DNA of 64,000 bases from Coemansia sp. RSA 487 (lineage: Eukaryota; Kickxellomycota; Kickxellomycetes; Kickxellales; Kickxellaceae), in contig JANBRJ010000006.1 in the NCBI GenBank assembly GCA_027577595.1, forward strand, positions 1 to 64,000, given 5' to 3'. Below the pieces are notes generated by a model. That model had not been told where the DNA came from, searched no databases, and saw only the letters and a program-made list of their open reading frames with translations. The position numbers were made by a program, and so were the translations under genes. This document shows, piece after piece, positions 1 through 11,200 of the stretch. The number at the start of each line of letters is the position of its first letter. Position 1 is the stretch's first letter.

Positions 1-96
1 GGAAAGGAAATAAAAGATAAAACATCATCTGAATACTCCTTGTTATCCATCCCAGGTCCATGCTCGATTCGTCACACTCTTCATTAGAGATGATGG

Positions 97-1509
97 CTAG
101 TAGATATATTTCCAGTACTCGCCTTCCATCATGTTCTTTGCCACTTCAGAAGCCATGACGAATACAAGCTCATGTCCGTCTTGGCCAGGACGCGTGGGCA
201 TTATAATGACAGCGTTTTCGAGAACAAAAAACACTGGACGCACAAGAACAGGCAATCCGCTGCCAAAGTCTACCTCATAATACCCAAACCGCGAGTGGTT
301 TGTAGAAGCAAATGCATTATTCATCGCTATTGTTTGCATATTAGCGTTGACAATGCCAGAGGGATTTTTGTAAAGCAAATTTCCTAGCTGGCTGCAGTAT
401 TGTTCGTCTAACCCATCCACAGCTCTGCGGATATTGCATGCAACCGCAGCCAGAATCTTTGGGCTACAGTCTTGCAACAAAAAATCGAGCGGGCTGCCGA
501 CTGCTTTTACCAGCACAGCGTTTCCTACGTAGTTGGAATTGGCGAGTCGCTTTACACGCGGCCTTATATTGGCAGGGAAGCTTGAAAGAAACCCGGCCTC
601 GCCATCTAGACGTCCAGTCTCGTGCAATGCTTGCGCAAAAAGAATAGTGAGTAGCGCTGTTATAACGTCATTTGCTGACAAGTGCGAAATACCTGGTTCG
701 GCAAATGGTTGGACCATCTGAAGGAGATGCTCAATTGCCGAACTGGATAGGTGGATGTAGTAGTTTTGAGGGTTCAACGACGACAGCAAGTACCTGAATA
801 CTCTTCCACGAAGTTCTGGCGACAACCAGGCAACCCACCTAGACAAAACTGTACTTTTGGTGAACATTTGGCAAACTTCTGGTTCCAGTGCATCAGTGCC
901 ATTGTCTTTTTCTGTTTCGAGAATAGAACGATCGTGCTGAAAATGCCGTACTGGGATTTCCATGTCACATATATCTTGTTGCCCCTGAGCAGCCAAGATA
1001 CATCTGGATATTTCTGCCCAGCGATTCATAAAAGCGCTATATGCTGTGCCGTCAAAGACCGAATGGGAAAGACTGGTGAAAATACACATCCCGCTGTCGT
1101 CCTTCATGCGTAGAACGTGAAATTCGGCCAGCTTCAAGCACTGGCCGATAATGCCAGGCGGTGCAGGAGTTTTGCAAGCTGATGAATAGTCAACTGGCAG
1201 CAGGCGGACATCAAAGTCAGCATCCTTGAGTGTCTGGAAATGTACGTTACATGAGGAGTCTGTGTACACCGGCATGTTTAGATTGTTCTTATCTACATCG
1301 ATAAAGCTGCGCGAGTCATTTCCGGTCTTGATGCGACCTGCAAGAACTGGAAATTCCTCCAAAGTTCTATAGAGAGCAGTCTCAAGCACATCGGATGGCA
1401 CAGTTTTCTCATACCAATAGTAAAACGGGATTATTAAGATAGAAGGACCATCGTCGATCCCACTGAGAATAACTGTCTGCGATTCCACTGAAGCAAGAAA
1501 CCTGTCCAT
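97..1509 (-). CDS. BAHD-type (HXXXD) acyltransferase, copy 1
   Basis: Intact 470-residue ORF with an ATG start. It has the two hallmarks of the BAHD/transferase family: the catalytic HXXXD motif as HSVFDG (residues 149-154) and the structural DFGxG motif as DFGSG (about 414-418). Such enzymes move an acyl group from an acyl-CoA to an alcohol or amine of a small molecule; the His is the general base. No signal peptide or membrane segment is visible, so it is probably cytosolic. It is the same length as the copy at 5192-6604 with no indels. The N-terminal half is almost identical between the two and the C-terminal half clearly diverged, so the substrate-shaping half may differ. About 200 bp of upstream sequence is also recognisably duplicated. 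Acyl donor and acceptor cannot be told from sequence. Confidence 0.88.
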   Translation of the reverse strand: MDRFLASVESQTVILSGIDDGPSILIIPFYYWYEKTVPSDVLETALYRTLEEFPVLAGRIKTGNDSRSFIDVDKNNLNMPVYTDSSCNVHFQTLKDADFDVRLLPVDYSSACKTPAPPGIIGQCLKLAEFHVLRMKDDSGMCIFTSLSHSVFDGTAYSAFMNRWAEISRCILAAQGQQDICDMEIPVRHFQHDRSILETEKDNGTDALEPEVCQMFTKSTVLSRWVAWLSPELRGRVFRYLLSSLNPQNYYIHLSSSAIEHLLQMVQPFAEPGISHLSANDVITALLTILFAQALHETGRLDGEAGFLSSFPANIRPRVKRLANSNYVGNAVLVKAVGSPLDFLLQDCSPKILAAVACNIRRAVDGLDEQYCSQLGNLLYKNPSGIVNANMQTIAMNNAFASTNHSRFGYYEVDFGSGLPVLVRPVFFVLENAVIIMPTRPGQDGHELVFVMASEVAKNMMEGEYWKYIY

Positions 1510-3333
1510 GATAGAATAATAATGTTTGAAACTGGGAAAAGTTGAGAAAAATGCAAATGCGCAAAAACGTCCAGGTGCACAAACACATATTTATATTATT
1601 GTGGATTTTGGAGGCGTTCCACTCTTACAAAGGTTTATATCATATCGCTTGATTTTCTATGAACATTTTGTTGTTTTTAGTAAAATTTCTTGGCTGCATT
1701 GATTTCTGACTTTTCCGCATCTTTTGTTTTGAACTTTTAGGTATACCATATCAGGACCAATCAAGCCAGGATCCGGAGCAACTATAGACTATAAAGTGTG
1801 ATAAAGAACGAAATGTAAAATATGATTGTCTTTTTTAGTTAACTTCAGCTTACGACAATCTTGCACCTGATGTGGCATCATTTGTGCTCAGAGTGGTGGC
1901 CAGCATATGGAGTAAATCTATAGGGCAGACTGCGTACATGATTCTGCTTCCAGGCAAAATATACAAGATCTCTGGAGGTGTTGGCGTCCATGGATCCTCT
2001 TCACTGCTTAGTAAAGAAGGTGGACAGGGGGGCACAGCTAGCTCTGTAAATAATTACAACATACCTGAGTATAATGATGGGGCTGTGTTTGTCAGCACGT
2101 TTATCGTGTAGCCAAGAGGTAGGCAGCATTCGGCTCTAGTTACTGTTTGAACGAATTGATACAGCTGTTTCTTTGATACATACATGTTAAACAACTTATA
2201 TTTAATAAATCAAAACTGCAAGCAAGGGCCTTATTTAAGAAATGTGAGCTATCTCAGACTCACCAGCCATTTACTGTGTTGTCTTGGAGTATGGAAGGGA
2301 TTTGTTTATACTTCATACATACAAGTTCAGCAAGGACACTCATTTCCGGATGAGCTAGATGAGGAGCCTCCAGGGCTCCCCGGTGGGTTACTTGTTGATG
2401 GGGGCGTAGCTTTAGGATAATAGAAACTAGACATTGCTGGTTAATGTTTTCTTGGAAGTGGGTAGCGAATATCTCGGTTGTGAAATGTGTGTTGTTCAAA
2501 TGATGGAAACGAATGTCAGAATGGGTAAGCTTTTTATATGTCACCAACGAAGCAAATATTGGGGTACACCATTCAAGGCCAGCTATGTTTGGCAAGAAGA
2601 CAGAGACAAAAGCATTGCATTAGGAACGCACACTACCAGTTTAATAAGCTTACGTGGGAAAATAATTTGAGGTTGTTTATACAAAGCACATAATATAAAC
2701 AGTATATGCTTGCCGCCTCATCCATGCGAAAACAAGCGACTTTATCTTTGAGGATAAGAGATGCGTAGAGCGGAGCCAAAATACCCCAGCAATAACCCAA
2801 CAACAGGTGCCTGTATTAACCATGGAAGGACTTACCAAAATTTTGGAGTTAGAAAGATATTATGTAAATACAGCTGGGTGGATATGAACAGATAATTTCA
2901 AAGAAAAGGAACCACAACAATGAAGAAAATGGAAAAGGAGTTCCAAAAGGTCTGCCTAGACGTTATAAGATCTTGGAGATTCCCAAAAAGACCCACCACT
3001 AGGGGTAGCGTTGGTACTAGGATTGTTCAATCTGCTGCAGTTCAATGGGTTCCGTAGTTGCTAATTTCTTATTAATTTTTACGCATGTGGTTGGTACCAG
3101 TCATTGCGACTGGTATTGCTGTTGAGCATAGTGGCCATGTACATATAGGCCATGCCAACGTTGTCCTCATCAAAGAGTATAATACATGCAACTTCAAATA
3201 AATAAATAAAATCAAACAAATCAAAAAAGGCTTGTCTGCTTGAACAGCTCTTTCCTTTCTTTGCTTTACTTTACTTTTGTATTTGTCCTTTAGCTTTTTT
3301 TCGGTTCCAAGCAATTATACTTTCTGCCCAGAT
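1510..3333. other. Gene-poor interval
   Basis: About 1.8 kb of AT-rich sequence with only short uninformative ORFs. The first ~200 bases upstream of the BAHD copy 1 start resemble the stretch upstream of BAHD copy 2 (6605-6780), so they are the promoter and leader carried along with the duplication. I see no RNA gene in the rest. Confidence 0.6.
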
Positions 3334-5171
3334 ATGCATTTTTCATCCATTTTTCGATATCTGCCAGTACACAGCTGAAAAGATTGCTTACTATGATGTT
3401 TACACAAGTTTTCCAGAAAACTATGAGCATAGCACCAAAGACAAGGCAGCAACAACCTTATGGACTAAACTATACAACATAAGCTATTCTTGGCGCCAAC
3501 TTGCTCTCAGATACTTTGTCAAAGCAGGCATTATCAGCTTATTGGCAGAGAACGAAACAGGACGTTTGAAATTTCTTTGTTTGCCAGATGAAATCAAGAC
3601 AGATACTGTATTACAATTACGTCAAACGAGTCGCTATCGGGGCTTTACACATTAATACTAAATCAGATAGCACACTCCATGGTTTTTTATTTGCTTGGCC
3701 AGAAACACTTGTATTTCCTTCCGCACTTCACTTGGATATTGAGTTGTCTGGTTTGCTCCACCAAAGCTTTTATGAGCGCAGTACCGCCAAGGATGAGCGG
3801 TTCTACTGGATATCGCAGCGCATACAGACTTCGTTGCCAAGACTTTAAAAGGTGGCTATCCACGACCATGAATTCGAGCGTAGACAAGAGGAAGAGCAAA
3901 TTACTTATTTATGGAAAGCGAACAAGTTCTTATCAACCATTTTTAACAAAGCAAAGGCATTCCACATCAACTTGGGCTAAGTTCATCTAACCAGTGACCA
4001 TTCGTTTATTCAAAATGGCACAGGGCTTACAAAGCTAGAGTTTCGTTGTCTCCCCTCCCTCAAAACTTATATCTTCAGCAGCATTATCAAAAAATCCGCG
4101 CCTATCTGAGTCATTAACAATCCACGACATTAGTTTTAATAATATACGGTTGTTTTTATTCAACGGCGAGGGTAGGCTGATCATGTATCCACAACTTAAA
4201 GCACTCGAATTTTACACCCACATTAATTTGTGGTAGCTTGATCAATATCAAGTAGACGAATCCATAGCTCCGTTTCTAGCGTTGTGCGTTCTTAAATGAT
4301 CCTCGAATTACGTATTCGGTGACGACATATTGTTTCGAGGGAACAGTGACACTTTGGAATACTTGGACATTCAATTCGACACCAATCTTGTCAATGTTTT
4401 GTAAAGATACAGGGTATTTTCCAGTGGCAGTTATTTGCATCTGTGCTATATTTCCGTTCGTAACATCAGAGATCCAACCCCCACGACACTGAGAACAGAC
4501 AACTTCTCAAGCTCAGCGCTGAGATTGGTGACTTCAGCAACACGGTCTCATTTGCTTCATTATTATGATTATGCCGTTGATATGATTAGAACCACTTTGC
4601 TGCAAGCCCATATTTGGAAAACATCCAGGCCTTTAGATTGACAGGCGTCAAACAGCCATTGCCTGGCCTGTTTGGCCTTATAAAGCTTTTGCCAAATATG
4701 ACAAAGCTCACTAGCTCTCTGGAAATAATTGGCTTTAGCACTGGTGCCATCGGGCTTAGCGGCAATATTGATGACCTTTACGCAAGATACTGTCCTCTAA
4801 GCCATCGATTTGGCCACTGGGAATCTTTTCACATAGATGGTGCTGAGGTAGACATTGTGGTAGCATCAGCACTAGCATTTGCCGTTTTATGTATCTACTT
4901 TACAGTGGCAGCCGTTAACTGGGTCTATAAAGAGAAGTTTGCTTGCATTATTGGAAAGGCCATTAAAAGTTGGTTTTACGATGAGCATATCGACAAGATT
5001 CAGAACCTGTTTCGGATCATGGGTCGACATCGCCAGCCATATAACAAATCCAATAGCATTATTTCCTTAGCAAGCAGGCCCCCTTTACGGTTAACCTTTA
5101 ACATTTCTTCAACAGCTTGCTTGCTTAATATCTTACAAACCTTCACAAATAAAGCAACTATACAAAGCTAA
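3334..5171 (+). pseudogene. Decayed F-box-like / leucine-rich family gene
   Basis: Protein-like segments in all three forward frames follow one another in the order expected of one gene. They include a start-like MHFSSIFRYLP, then a block with EKIAYYDVYTSFPENY (3377 on), then HGFLFAWPETLVFPS (about 3675), LIMYPQLKALEFYTHINLW (about 4180), SDTLEYLDIQFDTNLVNVL (about 4350), and an open final segment (4614-5171) with YCPLSHRFGHWESFHIDG. The layout (N-terminal LP box, SLHGxLFAWP-like block, repeated 'TLEYL' lines, terminal 'YYPLSxRFxxW' block) matches what I remember of a very large hypothetical family in Coemansia and relatives. The frame changes near 3615, in-frame stops occur near 3374, 3847 and through 3980-4430, so it is not translatable as one protein. 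Family identity is from memory. Confidence 0.65.
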
Positions 5172-5191
5172 CGAAAAGTCAAATATAATAG

Positions 5192-6604
5192 CTAGTAAAT
5201 GTATTTCCAGTACTCGCTTTCCATCATGTTCTTTACTACCTTGGGAACCACTGTGAATGCAAGCTCATACCCGTCTTGGCCAGGACGCGCAGGCATTATG
5301 ACAAAATCGTTTTCGAAAACAAGGAATGCCGGACGTACAAGAACAGGCAATCCGCTGCCAAAATCAGAATCATAATACCCGAACCGCGTGTGGTTTGTCA
5401 CAACAAACGCATTATTCACTGTTGTTACCTGCATATTCGCATAGACATGGCCAGAGGGATTTTTGTTAATCAAATGTCCTATCTGTTTGCAGTAGCGTTC
5501 GTCTAACCCATCCACAGCTCTGCGGATATTGCATGCGACTGCAGCTAGGATCTTTGGGCTACATTCCTTTAGCAAGAGATCAAGTGGGCTGGCAACCACT
5601 TTTAGCAGTACTGCGTTGCCTACATAGTTGGAATCAGCGAGTCGCTTTATACGTGGTCTTACATCGGCAACTATGTTTGAAAGAACAACAGCCTCGCCAT
5701 CTAGACGTCCAGCCTTATATAACGCTTGCGCAAATAAAATAGTGGCCAGCGCTGTTATAATGTCATTTGCTGACAAGTGCGAAATATTTGGTTCGACAAA
5801 TGGCTGGATCGCATGAAGGAGATGTTTAAATTTCGAGCTTGATAGGTGGCAGTAATAGTTGCGGATACTTGGACACTTCAGAAAGTAGCTGAATATCCTT
5901 CCGCGCAGTTCCGGTGAAAACCAGGCAACCCACTTAGAGAAAATTGTACTGTTGTTGAATATTTCGCATATCTCTGGTTCCAATGCATCGCTATCCATTG
6001 GCTTGTCAGTTTCAAGGATGGAACGATCATGCTGAAATACTTGGGCTGGTACACTGACCTCATGTACATGTTGTTGCTCCTGAGTAGCCATGATATATTT
6101 GGATATGTCTGCCCAGCGCCTCACAAAAGCAATATACGCTGTACCGTCGAATATCGAATGAGAGACGCTTGCGAAAATGCACATCCCGCTGTCGTCCTTC
6201 ATGCGTAAAACGTGAAATTCGGCCAGCTTCAAGCACTGGCCGATAATGCCAGGCGGTGCAGGAGTTTTGCAAGCTGATGAATAGTCAACTGGCAGCAGGC
6301 GGACATCAAAGTCAGCATCCTTGAGTGTCTGGAAATGTACGTTACATGAGGAGTCTGTGTACACCGGCATGTTCAGACTGTTCTTATCTACAACGACAAA
6401 GCTGCGTGAGTCATTTCCAGTCTTGATACGGCCTGCAAGAACTGGAAATTCCTCCAGAGTTCTATAGAGAGCAGTCTCAAGCACATCGGATGGCACAGTT
6501 CTTTCATACCAAAAGTAAAAAGGAATATTTAGAATAGATGAGCCGTTATCGTATCCATCAAGATAAATCGTCTGGGGCTTTAACGTAGAGATAAACTGGT
6601 CCAT
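5192..6604 (-). CDS. BAHD-type (HXXXD) acyltransferase, copy 2
   Basis: 470-residue intact ORF, a tandem paralogue of the gene at 97-1509 in the same orientation. It carries HSIFDG at residues 149-154 and DFGSG near 414-418, so both family motifs are preserved and the enzyme should be active. The same start context (ATG preceded by a conserved leader) supports the chosen start. A stretch corresponding to 6209-6373 is identical base for base to 1114-1278 in copy 1, while the C-terminal half differs at many positions. This suggests recent gene conversion or selective constraint on the first half. The likely role is cytosolic acyl transfer from acyl-CoA to a small molecule; substrate unknown. 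Confidence 0.88.
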   Translation of the reverse strand: MDQFISTLKPQTIYLDGYDNGSSILNIPFYFWYERTVPSDVLETALYRTLEEFPVLAGRIKTGNDSRSFVVVDKNSLNMPVYTDSSCNVHFQTLKDADFDVRLLPVDYSSACKTPAPPGIIGQCLKLAEFHVLRMKDDSGMCIFASVSHSIFDGTAYIAFVRRWADISKYIMATQEQQHVHEVSVPAQVFQHDRSILETDKPMDSDALEPEICEIFNNSTIFSKWVAWFSPELRGRIFSYFLKCPSIRNYYCHLSSSKFKHLLHAIQPFVEPNISHLSANDIITALATILFAQALYKAGRLDGEAVVLSNIVADVRPRIKRLADSNYVGNAVLLKVVASPLDLLLKECSPKILAAVACNIRRAVDGLDERYCKQIGHLINKNPSGHVYANMQVTTVNNAFVVTNHTRFGYYDSDFGSGLPVLVRPAFLVFENDFVIMPARPGQDGYELAFTVVPKVVKNMMESEYWKYIY

Positions 6605-7020
6605 GATAGAATAGTAATGTTTGAAATAGTGGAAAATATTAAAAGTAAAGGTGAAAAAGATATGAATACCTTAATCAGCCATTCTTATTCCATCCACATG
6701 GACAGTGGTGGCGTTCCACTATTGTCAGAATTCAGATCATATCACTTGATTTCCTATAGACATTTTGTTATTTTTGTACAATGTATTGGTTACATCTACG
6801 TTTAAACTCCAACACTGTTTTATTCGCGGGATCTGTGTTGTGGATGTCAACCAACAAACAGATTAAAATAAAACAGAGCAGATCAAACCGAATTTTCGTT
6901 CGAAACCCCCATCCCAAAACTCTAACAATGTCCACGTGGGCTTTATGTATCAAATACAACTACTGGTGAAAAATTAGTCCAAAATCCACATACTTTTTCT
7001 CAATATATACATCATAATCA
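6605..7020. other. Divergent promoter region
   Basis: The 416-base gap lies between two divergently transcribed genes (BAHD copy 2 on minus, TAD3 on plus). It is AT-rich, with a TATA-like run (caatatatacatc) just before the TAD3 start. The left part is duplicated from upstream of BAHD copy 1. No further gene seen. Confidence 0.55.
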
Positions 7021-8079
7021 ATGTTTGACGAATCAATTCAAGAAATGGCGAAAGCTAGTAGCATTTCAGACGACTACATTCTGAATCGGGTACCCATTGC
7101 TGAGGAGAAGCAAAAACTCGAAACACAAGCCGTGTACGTCGGAACGATCACCGCGCAGCAGGCATCAAAGGTTCTCCATTTTATCAGCAAGAGGCTTCCC
7201 AAGCTCGAAGGAATCGAGCATGTCAAGCGAGTGAAACGAATTGACCCACCAAGCCAAGAGCAGAAGTCTGGTTCTCCAGATAAAGCCTATCCTCCGTTGC
7301 TTGTGGTCCTATGTCAATGCCACAAGATTACAAGGCCGCAACTGGATGCCTTGCTAGCAACAGATACCGAATGGGGCACGAATATGCAAGTTGATGTGCA
7401 CCAGGTTCCAAGCAATCCGCCGTACACGCGCGCCCAGTTTGATGAATGGAAGACGCTGTGGCCAGTTGCATACCGCCCACTAGTCCAACTAAAACCCGTT
7501 TGCATCGGAGAGAAAGAGCGCGCATACATTTGCAGGAACTTGGCTAGCGTTGCCCAGATGCACAAGGAGCCCCAGCAGCAAAACACGACAACTATTCCTG
7601 CTGCAGTGGTTATAGCTAACCCAGAGACGCAGATTGTTGTAGCCCAGTCGATCGATCGGACCACCGTGGACCGTCATCCTCTGAGACACGCAGTTATGTG
7701 CTGCATCACGAATGCATCAGAAAGCGAGGTCCAGAAATCTGTGTCGCGTGATGAGGATAGAAGCAAGATGACAGACAACGCTGACAACGAGTATGCTTCG
7801 CTTGTTCCAGCAAAACGTCACGCACCTTCTGGAGAAGATATGCCAGATCCTGCAGGCGGATATTTGTGCGAGGAACTCGACGTCTTCGCATCCAGAGAGC
7901 CGTGCACCATGTGCTGTATGGCGCTAGTGCATTCGCGAATCGGACGGTTGTTCTTTATTGAGCCCAGAAAAGGCGGTGGGATCTCGTACCACTCGATGCA
8001 TTCACTAAAGGCTCTGAACCACCATTTCACAGCATTTCAGTGCACACAGGCAGACAAGCAGCAGTTGTCGACCGAATAA
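7021..8079 (+). CDS. TAD3: tRNA-specific adenosine-34 deaminase subunit Tad3 (ADAT3)
   Basis: 352 residues, intronless. This is the non-catalytic partner of Tad2; the heterodimer converts adenosine to inosine at the wobble position of several tRNAs. The C-terminal cytidine/deoxycytidylate deaminase fold has the zinc ligands: the first motif reads HPLRHAVM (residues 219-226), where the catalytic Glu of HAE is Val, the diagnostic Tad3 substitution. The second motif is EPCTMCCMALVHSRIGRLFF (293 on), with PCxxC cysteines 295 and 298. The N-terminal ~180 residues are the poorly conserved extension expected for ADAT3 proteins. It is convergent with the OSH1-like gene, with 163 bases between the stops and an AATAAA-type signal near 8160-8172. 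Confidence 0.93.
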   Translation: MFDESIQEMAKASSISDDYILNRVPIAEEKQKLETQAVYVGTITAQQASKVLHFISKRLPKLEGIEHVKRVKRIDPPSQEQKSGSPDKAYPPLLVVLCQCHKITRPQLDALLATDTEWGTNMQVDVHQVPSNPPYTRAQFDEWKTLWPVAYRPLVQLKPVCIGEKERAYICRNLASVAQMHKEPQQQNTTTIPAAVVIANPETQIVVAQSIDRTTVDRHPLRHAVMCCITNASESEVQKSVSRDEDRSKMTDNADNEYASLVPAKRHAPSGEDMPDPAGGYLCEELDVFASREPCTMCCMALVHSRIGRLFFIEPRKGGGISYHSMHSLKALNHHFTAFQCTQADKQQLSTE

Positions 8080-8242
8080 CGCGAACACCGCACTGAATCA
8101 GCAATACACGCAGTACATGTTGGCACGAGCTCAAAAAATGTATTATCAATGATTTAAAATAAAAAATAAAGAATGGAAACGTTTTGCGTAATCCCCTTGA
8201 AGCAGACAACATTGAGTTGGAAGGATTTCACTGCATAGAAGC

Positions 8243-11200
8243 TTAAAAAATGTCATCGACATTCGACCAGTATTTAATGGACGCCGTGTGCTTTCCGCTG
8301 CCAGTCTTCCCCGTACCATCGCCGCCATCAGCTGCAGCCTGATTATCCTTGACTTTGTCCGCAGCCGCCTCTCTGTCCATCCAGTACTCGCTGGTGAACC
8401 GCCAGTACGACTCGCCCGAGTCCTCATCGTAAGCTTTTTCAAACCAGCGCGGTTTCCACGCCGCAAGCTCGCCTTGCTCGCGCCTACGCCGGGTGGCTCT
8501 CTGTTTATTCTCGAGCCGAGACTTTTCCTGGTCTGCGATGTCATACTCGCCGGTTTCCATCGCACGCTGATCGGGGCGGAAGCGCGAGTCCGTTGGGCAC
8601 AAGAAGGGTTCAAGCTCTGCCGGGCGGTCGTTCAGCGTCATTGCATAGGTCGTCAGATGATACGTGTTGTTATCTGATGGCCGGTCGTTGACCTTCCACA
8701 GAACAAAGGGCTTCTGCGGCACATCCACAGTGTTTGACGCAGCATATTTGACGGCGTCGCCAGCATTGTCAGCGTCATCCATGGTTGCAGGTCGAGCAAT
8801 ATCCTCGGCCTCCTGGCCGGCGGCAGCGCCGTTTTTGCCAACTGGTTTCGCCACAAGCTTGGAAGTCCAATCGCCGCCGATCTCGTAAACAAGGTCGCCG
8901 CGCCTGTTGCGCGCCTCGCCAGTGACCTTGAACTTATTCTTGCCCATCCAGTTGGACTGGATGAATGTGATCTTTGTGGCGTCGCCTGTGCGGTGGTTCT
9001 TGACATCAAGGTCGCCGACGTGCTCGATCCAAAAGTTGGCCAGCATGATGCCGTTGACGTTGGTGGTCAGCTTGTCCCATGTATAGTGCTCGGTAAAGTA
9101 CCCTTCCTCTTCGTTGATCTTGGGCTCCTGTCGCGGACTGCCAGCGCTGCGCTCCTCGTCGCGATCCAGGAACGCCAGCGGCAGCTTGAGCTCCACGTGG
9201 CAGACACCTGTCGGCACCACCGTTAGCGACCCGCCGTTGAACTTGGATTTGATGTTGGTGTCGGCATGGTATACATAGTTCTTGCCTTCGACCCAGCACG
9301 CCGAGATCGGCGGGTGATGCTCAACCTGCTCAGACAGCGCCCTGTACTTCTTGTCCCTGCGCACATACTCGTACGTCTCGCCAAGCAGCGGGTTGAACGG
9401 CTTTGCAATGCGTCCAAAAGTCGATGCGTAGTTGCTCATCGCAAAGCCGGCAACAAACAATGTGCGGTCCTCGCTTCGTGGCATCAAGGTCGCGATTTCA
9501 AGCAGGTCGCAGTACTCCATGTCCTCAGTGAACCGCTGCAGGAACGATGTTGGCTCATTGAAGAACACCGGGACAGAGATCTTGGACAGGTCCTTCCCGA
9601 TAGCGCCTTTAATCACTGACCACAGGTTAAGCGACGGCCCGCCCTGTGATATCGTCGGAAGTGTCGTGCGGATGTTCACTGGCACGGGATATCCGCTGAG
9701 AGCGGTCAAATCCTTTGTAGCCGGCATCTCCTCTGCTGCTGTCGATCCTTCCATCGGAACGCTACTGCGCTCAGACTCGATTTCTTCCACAGCGCCAGCG
9801 CCTTCCTCCTTGGGCAAAGGCGCCTCACCGGGAAATTCGGTAGTCGTACTGCGATCCAGCCGCACAGATGCCGCTGAGCTTTGCACGCCACTATTGTTCA
9901 AAGAGACGACGCTTGTGACTGCGTCAAAGAACTCGTCCGAGGCATCGGCAAAGTCTGACTCGTTCTCGTCTTCCGAGACGATATCTTCGTCGCCTTGAGC
10001 CAAATCAGAAGCACCAGTAGATGGCTGCGCCTTGTCGCTAATCGACAAGTCCTGCATTCCTAGCGCCATTCCGTTAGCCGATGCGCAAGTCGATGCAGCA
10101 ACAAGTGCCGGTGGCTGCGGCGACTGAGGAACCGTCGCACCGCTCGAATCTGCCGGTTGCTGCTTGCTCCGGCGCATCTGCTGACGCATCGACTCTGCCA
10201 GGTTCTGCGAGCTAACCACAGCTGTGCGCAGACTTTCGGCGAGCATGGTGATACGCTCTTGTTCCTTGCGCAGCTTTGTCTGCCACCCTGCTTGCGTGTC
10301 GCGGTAGCTCTTTTCCATCCCGTCAATCAAAACCTTGGACTGCTCGGCTGTCTGTGTAGCAATATCCACGTACTTTTCCATCTCCTCAACATCCACTGTC
10401 TGGCCATTGCTCCTGGCTAGCGACTTGTTAAGGCCATCGAGCAGTCGGTCTTGTATAAAGAGCTGTGCACGCATGTCTGCAACCGCGGAGAAGAATGTGT
10501 CGCGCACCATGTACAGCTGGTCATCGCTCTCGTTGCTTATGATGCTGGCATCGTCGGAATCGGGGTTTTCGCTGCTTCCGGACTGGTTGCTTGCTCCAGG
10601 GGGGGCTGGGCCATCAGAACTACCCATGACAAGCATTCCAGAGTGTGGCGAATGGCTGGGTCCCTGAGTCTGCATGCTGGCATTCGGAACAGTAATGCTG
10701 CCTGCTGCCAGAGAAAGCGTGCTGGTATCATTCGCTGCAGAAAGCTTCTGCTGCTGAGGTACCGACTTGATAGACGCAGAGTCCTGTGCCTTCGTCCTGA
10801 GAAGGCTGCTTGTGCGTGGGCGGCCCTGAGCACCATCGCCCGACCGGATAGCCGTGGCAGCGGCCGCAGAACTAGCTATTGACACGCTGTCTGTAGCATC
10901 CGCCTTTTGCAGCTTTGTAGCACCAGACTCGGCGCCTTCCTCGTCTTTCTGGATCTTCTTGTGGTTTTCTAGCGCCCACTGCTTCGAGACGTTCAATAGG
11001 TGCACCCACTGCTTTGCAACAGCAGGGTCATTTGCCTTCAAGCGGTACTTTATGGATCCCTTTCCATGGACCTCGAACTGCATCTTTTCCTTGGCCAGTA
11101 TGACCTTCGCAATACGCAGGTTGATCGCACCTCTGCATGAGCTGTCAGCATCCGCCTTGTTCTTGTAGTACGAGAGCACACCGTCCTCGAGCTCAAACCA

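Noticed and set aside
6881-6925. tRNA T-arm-like CGTTCGAAACCCCC
   Set aside because: No acceptor stem or anticodon arm can be formed around it.
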